Shown here one piece after another: positions 56,512 through 64,000 of a DNA stretch of 64,000 nt. The position numbers and the translations under genes were made by a program. Under the pieces are notes generated by a model. The model worked only from the letters and a program-made list of their open reading frames with translations. It searched no databases and had not been told where the DNA came from. Every line of letters starts with the position of its first letter. Position 1 is the first letter of the stretch. The stretch is from Curtobacterium flaccumfaciens pv. betae (GTDB lineage: Bacteria; Actinomycetota; Actinomycetes; Actinomycetales; Microbacteriaceae). Location of the stretch: positions 434,001-498,000 of the forward strand of contig NZ_JAPJDC010000001.1 of NCBI RefSeq assembly GCF_026241855.1, given 5' to 3'.

Positions 56512-57300
56512 ATGTACGCAACCGAGCGGCACACCGCCATCGCCGCCGAGCTGCAGTCCGCCGGCCGCGTGTCGGTCGCCGGTCTGGCCGAGCACTTCGA
56601 CGTCACCACCGAGACCGTGCGCCGCGACCTCGACCTGCTCGAGACCGCCGGGGTCCTGCGCCGCGTGCACGGGGGAGCGGTCCCCGTCGGGCGCTCGAGC
56701 GTCGTCGAGCTCAGCGTCGCCGAGCGGGAGGGTCAGCACGGCTCCGCGAAGTCCGTGATCGCCCGGGCCGCGATGCGCCTGGTCCCGCCGACGTTCACCG
56801 GCTCGATCGCCCTCGACGCCGGCACCACCTGCGCCGCCGTCGCCTCCGAACTCGCCCGCTGGGAGCCCGAGGTCGCCGGCTCGACGATCACCGTCATCAC
56901 GAACTCGGTGCCGATCGCCGCCACCCTGCAGCACAGCGAGCACCTCGAACTGCACCTGCTCGGCGGCCGCGTGCGCGGCGTCACGAGCGCCGCGGTCGGC
57001 ACGGCCACCGTCGAGCAGATCGGCGCCCTCCGGCCCGACGTGGCGTTCATCGGCACGAACGGCCTGTCCGCCGGCTTCGGCCTGAGCACCCCGGACGAGT
57101 ACGAGGCCGCCGTGAAGGGCGCCTACGTGCTCGCCGCCCGACGGGCCGTGGTGCTCGCCGACGCCGCCAAGCACGGCGTGGAGGCCCTGATGCGGTTCGC
57201 GCGCCTGGACGAGATCGACACGCTCGTCACCGATCAGCAGCCGCCCGCCGACCTGGCCGAGGCGCTCGCCGGCTCCGACGTCGAGGTCGTCGTCGCATGA
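56512..57300 (+). CDS. DeoR-family regulator of the fructose operon
   Basis: The 262-residue repressor has an N-terminal DeoR helix-turn-helix (RHTAIAAELQSAGRVSVAGLAEHFDVTTETVRRDLDLLETAG, then VLRRVHGGAVP). A sugar-phosphate isomerase-like effector domain follows, with SIALDAGTTCAAVASEL, TVITNSVPIAATL and FIGTNGLSAGFGLSTPDEYEAAVK. Residues FARLDEIDTLVTDQ close the domain. These proteins usually bind fructose-1-phosphate or a related sugar phosphate. RBS GAAGGAG precedes the ATG at 56512. It overlaps fruK by 4 nt, so it is autoregulated within the operon. Confidence 0.9.
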   Translation: MYATERHTAIAAELQSAGRVSVAGLAEHFDVTTETVRRDLDLLETAGVLRRVHGGAVPVGRSSVVELSVAEREGQHGSAKSVIARAAMRLVPPTFTGSIALDAGTTCAAVASELARWEPEVAGSTITVITNSVPIAATLQHSEHLELHLLGGRVRGVTSAAVGTATVEQIGALRPDVAFIGTNGLSAGFGLSTPDEYEAAVKGAYVLAARRAVVLADAAKHGVEALMRFARLDEIDTLVTDQQPPADLAEALAGSDVEVVVA

Positions 57301-58292
57301 ACGTCCGCATCGTCACGGTCACCCCGAACCCGTCCCTCGACCGCACGATCGAGCTCGCCGGCGAACTGCAGCGCGGCGCGGTCCAGCGTGCGACCCGGTC
57401 CACCGCGGAACCCGGCGGCAAAGGCGTCAACGTCTCCCGCGTGGTCGTCGCGAGCGGCGGGGACACCGTCGCCGTCCTGCCGGGCGACGAGCTCGACCCG
57501 GTCCTGCTCGGCCTGGCCACGCGCGGCATCCCCACCGCAGCGCTGCCGATCGGGGCGCCGCTCCGGTCGAACGTCACCGTGACCGAGCCGACCGGCACCA
57601 CCACGAAGCTCAACGAACCCGGCCCGTCGCTCGCCGGTCGCCTCGACGACCTCGCCGCCCTGGTCGCCGACACCGCCGCTGCGACCGCCACCGGTCCCGC
57701 CGCCCGCTGGGTCGTGGTCGCCGGGTCGCTGCCGCCCGGTCTGCCCGACGACGCGCTCGCCGTGCTCGTCCGGGCCGTCCGTGCCCGCCACGGTGCGGAC
57801 GTCCGGATCGCCGTCGACTCGTCCGGGGTGCCGTTCACCGCGCTGCTGCAGTCGGGCGAACGGATCGACCTGGTGAAGCCGAACGGCGAGGAACTCGCGG
57901 AGGTCGTCGGCGGCGACCCCGAGGAGTACGAGCGCGACCTCGACGCCGCGGTGGCCGGGGCCCAGCGGCTGCGGCGGCGGAACGTCGGCACGGTCCTGCT
58001 CACCCTGGGCAGCGCCGGTGCCGTGCTGGTCTCCGACGAGGGCGCGTTCGCCGCCGCCGCACCGAAGATCGTCGCCCGGTCGACGGTCGGCGCGGGGGAC
58101 TCCTCGCTCGCCGGCTACCTGCTCGCCGAGGTCGCGGGAGCGTCGCCCGAGCAGCGTCTCGCCCAGGCCGTCGCCACCGGTGCCGCGGCCGCAGCCCTGC
58201 CCGGCAGCGACGTGCCGGCACTCGACCACACCGACCCGACGGCGGTCTCCGTCCGGGTGCTCGAAACGCACCCGGCCCCCGAACCCGCCTGA
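57297..58292 (+). CDS. fruK: 1-phosphofructokinase
   Basis: The 331-residue PfkB-family kinase phosphorylates fructose-1-phosphate to fructose-1,6-bisphosphate. It starts VTVTPNPSLDRTIEL (typical FruK) and has EPGGKGVNVSRVVVASGG (first PfkB signature) and VDSSGVPFTALLQSG. KPNGEELAEVVG and the anion-hole motif STVGAGDSSLAGYLL (catalytic Asp268) follow. It starts in overlap with the DeoR gene and is followed by the fructose PTS, giving the standard fru operon. Confidence 0.93.
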   Translation: MNVRIVTVTPNPSLDRTIELAGELQRGAVQRATRSTAEPGGKGVNVSRVVVASGGDTVAVLPGDELDPVLLGLATRGIPTAALPIGAPLRSNVTVTEPTGTTTKLNEPGPSLAGRLDDLAALVADTAAATATGPAARWVVVAGSLPPGLPDDALAVLVRAVRARHGADVRIAVDSSGVPFTALLQSGERIDLVKPNGEELAEVVGGDPEEYERDLDAAVAGAQRLRRRNVGTVLLTLGSAGAVLVSDEGAFAAAAPKIVARSTVGAGDSSLAGYLLAEVAGASPEQRLAQAVATGAAAAALPGSDVPALDHTDPTAVSVRVLETHPAPEPA

Positions 58293-58366
58293 TCCCCTCC
58301 CCACCCGATCACCCCACGAACACCTGCACCACCGCGCGATCAGCGCCATTGCGAAGGAGCAAGCAC

Positions 58367-60454
58367 ATGTCCGCAGACTCGAGTCCGCGCCTCATCAGCG
58401 CACAGCTCGTCGGCCTCGACGAGGACCTCGGCGCCACGTCGACCGACGTGATCCGGGTGCTCGCCGACCGCGTCGCCGCGACCGGCCGCGCCGCCGACGG
58501 TGACACGCTCGCCGACGACGCCATCAAGCGCGAGGCGAGCGTCGGCACGGGCGTCCCCGGTGGCATCGCCATCCCGCACGCCCGTTCAGCGTCGGTGTCC
58601 GAGCCGACGCTGGCGTTCTCGCGCCTGGCCCGGAAGGTGCCCTTCGGTGCTCCGGACGGCGACGCCGACATCGTGTTCATGATCGCCGTGCCCGAGGGGG
58701 CCGACAAGGACCACCTGACGGTCCTCTCGACCCTGGCCCGCGCGCTCATCCGTGAGGACTTCACGGCCGCGCTGCGCGCCGCGACCACGGCCGACGAGAT
58801 CGTCCGGTTGGTCGACGACGAGGTGAGTGGCGAAGTTGCCGAGGCGGGCGTCGGGAAGGCGAGCAGTGCCTCCGAACCGGCCACCGCGCCGGAGGCGGGC
58901 CGCAAGGTCTTCGTCGGCGTCACCGCTTGCCCGACCGGGATCGCGCACACCTACATGGCGGCCGACGCCCTCGTCGCCGCAGCCCAGCGCGCCGGTGCCG
59001 AGATGCACATCGAGACGCAGGGGTCCTCGCAGGTCGAACCCCTCGACCCGGCGCTCATCGCCCGGGCCGACGCCGTGGTGTTCGCGGTCGACGTCGACGT
59101 CCGCGACCGCGGTCGGTTCGCCGGCAAGCCGCTGGTGTCCGGACCCGTGAAGCGCGGTGTCGACGAGCCCGACAAGATGATCGCCGAGGCCATCCGCGCC
59201 TCGGAGGACCCGCACGCCGCACGCGTGCAGGGCGGCGCCGCCGTCGAGGGCGAGACGAACAAGTCGAACGAGCACTTCGGGCAGGCGCTCAAGCGCTGGC
59301 TGCTCACGGGCGTCAGCTACATGATCCCGTTCGTCGCCGGCGGCGGGCTCCTCATCGCGCTCGGCTTCCTGCTGTCCGGGTACGGCATCGCGCTGACCCA
59401 CGGCGACTCGGGCCAGAACAACGCCGTCTTCACGCTCACCAACTACACCCTGCTGAACCTGCCGCCGGAGGGCCTCGGCTACTACCTCGGCGCCGCCGCG
59501 TTCCAGATCGGGTCCGTGTCGCTCGGGTTCCTGGTCGCAGCACTCGCCGGGTACATCGCGTACGCCATCGCCGACCGTCCCGGTATCGCACCGGGCTTCG
59601 TGGCCGGGTCCATCGCCGTGTTCATGAACGCCGGGTTCCTCGGCGGTCTGGTTGGTGGCCTCATCGCCGGTGCCGCCGCGTACTGGATCGGGCGCATCCC
59701 GACCTGGCGCTGGCTGCGCGGCCTGATGCCGGTCGTGATCATCCCGCTGTTCGCGTCGATCATCGCCTCGGGCCTGATGCTCCTGGTGCTCGGTGGCCCG
59801 ATCGCCTGGGTCATGACCGAACTCACCGCCTTCCTCAACTCGCTGTCGGGTGCCTCGGCCGTGCTGCTCGGGATCATCCTCGGCCTGATGATGGCGTTCG
59901 ACCTCGGTGGTCCGGTCAACAAGGTGGCGTACGCGTTCGCCGTCGCCGGGCTCGGTGCCGGGACCGCCACGAACGTGGTGCCGTTCGAGATCATGGCCGC
60001 CGTCATGGCGGCCGGCATGGTGCCGCCGCTCGCACTCGCGCTCGCCTCGACCGTGCTCTACCGCAAGGGCTTCACGAAGCCGGAGCGCGAGAACGGCAAG
60101 GCCGCGTGGCTGCTCGGTGCGTCCTTCATCTCCGAGGGTGCGATCCCGTTCGCCGCTGCCGACCCGCTGCGCGTCATCCCGGCGTCGATGGTCGGTGCCG
60201 CGATCACGGGTGCGATCTCGATGGCTGCCGGCGTGACCTCGCGAGCGCCGCACGGCGGGATCTTCGTCTTCTTCGCGATCGGTGACGTCCTGATGTTCGT
60301 CGTCGCGATCCTGGCGGGGACCGTGGTGTCCGCGCTGGTGCTCGTCGCCCTGAAGAAGTGGGTCCGTCGTCGCCCCGTCGACGAGGCCGCTGCGGCCAGT
60401 GAAGCTGCGGTGGCGGGCGAGACGGTGGGCCAGCGCGCACCGGTCGCCGCGTAG
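58367..60454 (+). CDS. fruA: PTS fructose transporter, fused EIIA-EIIB-EIIC
   Basis: The 695-residue protein has EIIA with phosphoacceptor His71 (GIAIPHARS), EIIB with Cys188 (VTACPTGIAHTYMAADAL) and an EIIC membrane domain starting near residue 310. The latter has WLLTGVSYMIPFVAGGGLLIALGF, NAGFLGGLVGGLIAG and LGGPVNKVAYAFAVAG. SFISEGAIPFAAADPLRVIP closes the sugar site. It imports fructose with formation of fructose-1-phosphate, the substrate of FruK. RBS GAAGGAGC lies before the ATG at 58367. General PTS proteins (EI, HPr) are not in the window. Confidence 0.93.
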   Translation: MSADSSPRLISAQLVGLDEDLGATSTDVIRVLADRVAATGRAADGDTLADDAIKREASVGTGVPGGIAIPHARSASVSEPTLAFSRLARKVPFGAPDGDADIVFMIAVPEGADKDHLTVLSTLARALIREDFTAALRAATTADEIVRLVDDEVSGEVAEAGVGKASSASEPATAPEAGRKVFVGVTACPTGIAHTYMAADALVAAAQRAGAEMHIETQGSSQVEPLDPALIARADAVVFAVDVDVRDRGRFAGKPLVSGPVKRGVDEPDKMIAEAIRASEDPHAARVQGGAAVEGETNKSNEHFGQALKRWLLTGVSYMIPFVAGGGLLIALGFLLSGYGIALTHGDSGQNNAVFTLTNYTLLNLPPEGLGYYLGAAAFQIGSVSLGFLVAALAGYIAYAIADRPGIAPGFVAGSIAVFMNAGFLGGLVGGLIAGAAAYWIGRIPTWRWLRGLMPVVIIPLFASIIASGLMLLVLGGPIAWVMTELTAFLNSLSGASAVLLGIILGLMMAFDLGGPVNKVAYAFAVAGLGAGTATNVVPFEIMAAVMAAGMVPPLALALASTVLYRKGFTKPERENGKAAWLLGASFISEGAIPFAAADPLRVIPASMVGAAITGAISMAAGVTSRAPHGGIFVFFAIGDVLMFVVAILAGTVVSALVLVALKKWVRRRPVDEAAAASEAAVAGETVGQRAPVAA

Positions 60455-60473
60455 TCGACGCGACCCCAGGGAA

Positions 60474-60513
60474 GACGGGAGGCCCGGTGCCAGCTGGCAC
60501 CGGGCCTCCCGTC
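60474..60513. terminator. Perfect 40-nt palindromic terminator
   Basis: GACGGGAGGCCCGGTGCCAG and its complement form a perfect 20+20 bp palindrome without a loop. It lies 19 nt after the PTS stop and about 130 nt before the convergent GH20 stop. The core GGAGGCCCGGTGCC equals those at 32-79 and 52712-52758. Confidence 0.85.
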
Positions 60514-60643
60514 CGTCGTGTGGTCGCGACGCACCGCCGGCCGCGCGTCGAGCGGTCACGTCACGTCGCTGGCGTGGCGCCCACACGTCGGAACCTGACC
60601 GCTCGGCGGAACCGAGCGGGGTGTCGCGACCGCTCGACGCGCA

Positions 60644-62341
60644 CTACTCGGCGATGTTCGCCGTGACCGCGTCGATGTACGCCGCACGCTCCTCGCGCGA
60701 GTGCGGGCGCCCCGGGACGCCCGGTCGCTGCTCCCACGGGAACGGCCCGGCCTCGTGCCGGTACTCGATCCCCATGGCCTCGAGCCGGGCGGTGTGCTCG
60801 GCCAGGCGTCCGCGGAACTCGGCGAGGTCGCGCGGCCCGGTGACGTCCGCCGACCACAGTGCCTCGGCGAGGGCGGCGACGCGGGGGAAGAGCTGGTAGT
60901 CGAGCCGACGGGCGGAGTCGACGTGCTCCGTCCACATGTTGCCCTGGCCGCCGATGACGTGGGCGCGCTCGGCGTCGGTGAGTCCGGACGGCACCGGGTC
61001 GAAGGCGAAGACGTCGTCGACGGTGAGCACGATCGAGACCGGGATCGGCTCGGTCGGCAGGTCGCTCTGGCGGTAGTCGAGGTACACCTGGTCGTCCGGC
61101 GACGAGATGACGTCGTGCCCGCGGCGGGCGGCGGTGCGTGCGCCGGTCAGCCCGCGCCAGGAGACCACGGTCGCCGAGGGGTCGAGCGTGCCGCCCTCGA
61201 GGATCTCGTCCCACCCGAACGCCCGCCGGCCGTGCGACTCGACGTGTGCGGCGAGCTGCCCGATGATCCAGGCCTGCAGCTGTTCCTCGTCCTGCAGCCC
61301 GAGCTCGCGGATGCGCTCCTGGGTGCGCGGGTCGGTCTCCCACTGCACCTTCGGGCACTCGTCGCCGCCGATGCCGATGTAGCCGGAGGGGAAGAGCGCG
61401 ATGACCTCGTCGAGGACGTCCTTGAAGAAGTCGATCGTGGCGTCCTCGGCGTTCAGGACGTCGTCGGCGATGCCCCACTGGGTCCACACCTCGACGGGCT
61501 CACCCGTGACGCCGAGCGACGGGTAGGCCGCCAGCGCCGCACGGACGTGCCCGGGGGTCTCGATCTCGGGGACGACGGTGACGAACCGGTCGGCCGCGTA
61601 CGCCACGATCTCGCGGACGTCGTCCTGCGTGTAGTACCCGCCGTGCGGGCGGCCGTCGAACCCGGCGACGACGAGTGTGCCGTCCGGCCCGGGGACGTGC
61701 GCGCCGACCTGGGACTCCCGACGCCAGGAGCCGACCTCGGTCAGGCGCGGGTGCTTCCGGATCTCGATGCGCCACCCCTGGTCCTCGGTGAGGTGGAAGT
61801 GCAGGCGGTTGATCCGGTGCGCGGCGAGCTGGTCGACGACCCGCATGACCTCGTGCTTCGTGCGGAAGTGGCGGGCGACGTCGAGCATCACGCCGCGCCA
61901 GGCGAAGGCCGGGGCGTCCTCGACGACCACGGCGGGGACGGACCACGGGCCGGTCGCGACCCGGCCGCTGCGGTACACGTCCGGGGGCAGCAGCTGCAGC
62001 AGGGCCTGCACGCCGTAGAAGACCCCGGCGGGCGAACCGCCGACGACGTCGATGCCGTCCGGTGTCACTGTGAGGCGGAACGACTCCACCCGGTCGCCCT
62101 CCGGCGTTGTCGGGCCCGCGGGCAGGGACGGGTCGTCGGCGACGCGCAGTGCGATCGTGCCGGCCCCCGGTGCCGTGTCGTCGAGGGCGTCCCGCACCGG
62201 CAGCCCGGTCGATCCCCGCAGGGTCTGCTGCAGGTACAGTCGGACGGACTCGCTCGCCGGGTCGGCGGCGATCCGGATCGACGGGGTGATCTCGAAGGCC
62301 CCGACACCGGGAGCGGTGCGGCGCGGTCGTGGGACGAGCAT
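60644..62341 (-). CDS. GH20 beta-N-acetylhexosaminidase
   Basis: The 565-residue enzyme has a GH20b alpha/beta N-terminal domain (FEITPSIRIAADPASESVRLYLQQTL) and a TIM barrel. The catalytic Asp-Glu pair is in GIGGDECPK (Asp327-Glu328), which stabilises and protonates the substrate in 2-acetamido-assisted catalysis. Barrel landmarks are FAWRGVMLDVARHFRTKHEVMR, RLHFHLTEDQGWRIEI and VVPEIETPGHVRAAL. No signal peptide is evident. The start at ATG 62341 was preferred; a TTG at 62362 would add seven residues. It is divergent from a ROK-family regulator, so it may act on imported chitobiose. Confidence 0.88.
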   Translation of the reverse strand: MLVPRPRRTAPGVGAFEITPSIRIAADPASESVRLYLQQTLRGSTGLPVRDALDDTAPGAGTIALRVADDPSLPAGPTTPEGDRVESFRLTVTPDGIDVVGGSPAGVFYGVQALLQLLPPDVYRSGRVATGPWSVPAVVVEDAPAFAWRGVMLDVARHFRTKHEVMRVVDQLAAHRINRLHFHLTEDQGWRIEIRKHPRLTEVGSWRRESQVGAHVPGPDGTLVVAGFDGRPHGGYYTQDDVREIVAYAADRFVTVVPEIETPGHVRAALAAYPSLGVTGEPVEVWTQWGIADDVLNAEDATIDFFKDVLDEVIALFPSGYIGIGGDECPKVQWETDPRTQERIRELGLQDEEQLQAWIIGQLAAHVESHGRRAFGWDEILEGGTLDPSATVVSWRGLTGARTAARRGHDVISSPDDQVYLDYRQSDLPTEPIPVSIVLTVDDVFAFDPVPSGLTDAERAHVIGGQGNMWTEHVDSARRLDYQLFPRVAALAEALWSADVTGPRDLAEFRGRLAEHTARLEAMGIEYRHEAGPFPWEQRPGVPGRPHSREERAAYIDAVTANIAE

Positions 62342-62385
62342 GTCGGAGCCACCATTCCTCAATGATCTTTCGTAATGTGGAGGCT

Positions 62386-63576
62386 ATGACCGTGGAGCAG
62401 ACCGTGTCAACGACCCTGAGCGTCGCGGGCTCGACCCCCGGTGTCGTGGGGACGACCCCCGGCGTCCTGCGGCAGATGAACTCGCGGGCCATCCTCGACG
62501 AGCTCCTGCGCGACGACGTCTCCCGCACGGTCACCGAGCTCGGCCGCACGGTCGGACTCTCCCGCCCCACGGTCGAGGCCGCACTCGCCGACCTGGTCGA
62601 CCAGGGCTGGGTGGCCGAGGCCGAGGCGATCGCGACCCCGAACAAGGCCGGTCGTCGCGCCAAGCGCTTCGCGGCGGACGCGTCGGCCGGCTCCGTGCTC
62701 GGCGTGGACCTCGGCCTGCACGGCATCGTCGGCGTGCGGGCGGACCTGCGCGGCGTCACGCTCGCCCGCGTCGAGGAGCGCTACACCGACCTCGCCGACG
62801 CCGAACAGGCCTGGTCGAGCGTGCAGGACGTGGTCCGTCGGCTGACGTCGCCCGTCGGTGGCGCGGTCGGCGGCCCCGCCGGTGGAGCCCCGGTGCTCGG
62901 TGCCACGTTCGGCGTCCCGGCGGTCGTCGACCGCGACGGGGCGATCGACTACACGGTCGCGGTGCCGGAGTGGGTCGAGCGACGGGTGCCCGGCCGGATC
63001 CAGGACCTCTTCCCCGGGGTCGCCACCTTCTTCGACAACGACGCCAAGCTGGCCGCCACGGCCGAGGCCCGGTGGGGTCGGTTCCACGGCGTCCGGGACG
63101 GCCTGTACCTGGTGATGGGTCGGCAGATCGGTGCCGCCCTGGTGGTCGACGGCTCGTTGGCGCGCGGTGCGCGCGGTGCCGCCGGTGAGATGGGCGGCAT
63201 CGCCTCGACCGGCTGGCCCGCCGCACCCGCCCGCCTGGAGGCCCGGATCCCGTCCGACACGGACCTCGAGTCCGTCTTCGCCGCGGCCGCCCAGGGCTCG
63301 GTGTCGGCCGTCGGGACCGTCCGTGCGTTCGCGGCCGACGTGGCACCCGGCGTCGTGCAGCTCGTGACGACGATCGACCCCGAGGTCGTCGTCGTCGGTG
63401 GCGAGGTCCTGCCGGGGGCGGAGGTGTTCTGCGCCGCGCTCGACGAGATCGTCACGCCGCAGCTCCGGCACCCGGTGGCGTTCACCCCGTCGACCGTCGG
63501 ACGCGACGCCGTGGCCCGGGGTGCGCTGGCCCGATCCCTCGCACACGTGCGCTCCGTCCACATGGGACTCGGCTGA
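62386..63576 (+). CDS. ROK-family transcriptional regulator
   Basis: The 396-residue protein has an N-terminal winged helix (LDELLRDDVSRTVTELGRTVGLSRPTVEAALADLVDQGWV). A sugar-kinase-like ROK domain follows, with SVLGVDLGLHGIVGVRADLRG, TFGVPAVVDRDG, FDNDAKLAATAEARWG and LYLVMGRQIGAALVVDG. The usual ROK zinc motif (CxCGxxGCxE) is missing: the region reads GEMGGIASTGWPAAPARLE. The protein probably represses the divergent GH20 gene and responds to an amino sugar (inference). Starts at ATG 62386 or GTG 62392 are possible; the latter has better spacing from GGAGG. Confidence 0.85.
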   Translation: MTVEQTVSTTLSVAGSTPGVVGTTPGVLRQMNSRAILDELLRDDVSRTVTELGRTVGLSRPTVEAALADLVDQGWVAEAEAIATPNKAGRRAKRFAADASAGSVLGVDLGLHGIVGVRADLRGVTLARVEERYTDLADAEQAWSSVQDVVRRLTSPVGGAVGGPAGGAPVLGATFGVPAVVDRDGAIDYTVAVPEWVERRVPGRIQDLFPGVATFFDNDAKLAATAEARWGRFHGVRDGLYLVMGRQIGAALVVDGSLARGARGAAGEMGGIASTGWPAAPARLEARIPSDTDLESVFAAAAQGSVSAVGTVRAFAADVAPGVVQLVTTIDPEVVVVGGEVLPGAEVFCAALDEIVTPQLRHPVAFTPSTVGRDAVARGALARSLAHVRSVHMGLG

Positions 63577-63627
63577 CACCCAGGGAGCGCGCCGGGTCCT
63601 GACAGGGCGTTCAGGGATGCTGGGGGC

Positions 63628-64000
63628 ATGACGACTGCCGTGACCGCCCGTGCCATGACCGTCGCCAGTGGCGACTCCACCGCTCCGTCGGACCTCGGCG
63701 GGCTCTCCGGCCTGGTGCTCCAGCTGATCGACGCCCTGGGGGAGTGGGGCGTCGGGCTGATGCTCTTCGTCGAGACGGTGTTCCCGCCCATCCCGTCCGA
63801 GGTCATCCTGCCGCTGGCCGGGTTCCTCGCGGGCGCCGGCCAGATGAACCTCGTGCTGGTCCTGGTGCTGGCGACGATCGGCTCCTACCTCGGGGCGCTG
63901 GTGCTGTACTGGCTCGGCGCGAAGATCGGGTTCGAACGCACCACGCGGTGGTTCGGCAAGCTGCCCCTCGTCGACGAGGACGACTTCCGCAAGGCAGCCG
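63628..64000 (+). CDS. DedA-family membrane protein (partial, runs off window)
   Basis: The first 124 codons of a DedA-family protein: a ~20-residue polar N-terminus, then helix 1 (LQLIDALGEWGVGLMLFVETVFPPIPSEVILPLAGFLAG). This contains the family motif E-x6-PxPxE/EVILPLAG, and later helices have GSYLGALVLYWLGAKIG. DedA proteins act as polyprenyl-phosphate or phospholipid transporters/scramblases and affect envelope stability. The ATG at 63628 is close behind GATGCT (possible leaderless -10). The 3' end is not in the window. Confidence 0.85.
   Translation, partial: MTTAVTARAMTVASGDSTAPSDLGGLSGLVLQLIDALGEWGVGLMLFVETVFPPIPSEVILPLAGFLAGAGQMNLVLVLVLATIGSYLGALVLYWLGAKIGFERTTRWFGKLPLVDEDDFRKAA

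Overview
The window is about 70 percent G+C, dense with ATGA-overlapped operons, GTG/TTG starts and several probable leaderless genes. The heat-shock genes are in the order dnaK-grpE-dnaJ-hspR with HAIR operators. This points to a high-GC actinobacterium; the gene content suits the Microbacteriaceae, probably Curtobacterium or a close relative (inference; no rRNA or marker tree was available). I see no rRNA, tRNA, insertion sequence, phage or CRISPR array, and no gene-free stretch longer than 300 bases.

Layout. 1-3.3 kb: a formate/nitrite-family channel, an MFS exporter divergent from a GntR regulator with a double-palindrome operator, and a 49-residue ORF. 3.5-12.4 kb: a beta-glucoside module made of a LacI regulator, a family-5 solute-binding lipoprotein, two permeases, a fused double ATPase, an alpha/beta hydrolase and a GH1 beta-glucosidase that seems to start with AUC. 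12.5-13.7 kb: an ankyrin protein. 13.8-25.1 kb: an exopolysaccharide (EPS) cluster with acyltransferase, pyruvyl transferase, Wzz/BY-kinase, GalE, flippase, WecG/TagA transferase, GT4, Wzy-like polymerase, GT2 and an epimerase. 25.3-28.7 kb: a DUF3060-type lipoprotein and a large secreted Ig-repeat protein. 28.9-33.1 kb: dnaK-grpE-dnaJ-hspR. 33.1-35.2 kb: a second Ig-repeat surface protein. 35.3-40.8 kb: an RlmG-like methyltransferase, an aldo/keto reductase, a small hypothetical protein and a GH2 beta-mannosidase. 40.8-42.4 kb: the polyprenyl-phosphate sugar transferase that probably starts EPS synthesis. Then come tatA, a DHA2-type MFS exporter, clpB and a DUF2231 membrane protein. 47.3-52.7 kb: a two-component system fused by overlaps to a lipoprotein and a MacAB-like adaptor/ATPase/permease. 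53-56.3 kb: a sugar ABC importer lacking its own ATPase. 56.5-60.5 kb: a DeoR regulator, 1-phosphofructokinase and the fructose PTS. 60.6-63.6 kb: a GH20 hexosaminidase divergent from a ROK regulator. The window ends inside a DedA-family gene.

How it works together. The catabolic modules suggest growth on plant and fungal polymers (cellobiose/beta-glucosides, mannosides, fructose, chitin-derived amino sugars). The EPS cluster, the two Ig-repeat proteins and the distant priming transferase look like one biofilm/surface programme: their promoters share an AT-rich motif (CANGTG next to AAATAC/ATATAC), and the priming transferase also carries a hairpin that buries its Shine-Dalgarno sequence. Heat-shock control is a standard HspR circuit, with HAIR sites at dnaK and clpB.

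The items most worth following up are the shared EPS/adhesin promoter motif, the SD-masking hairpin at 40829-40859, the AUC-start GH1 gene, the composite inverted repeat at 56286-56396 and the recurrent long-palindrome terminators.
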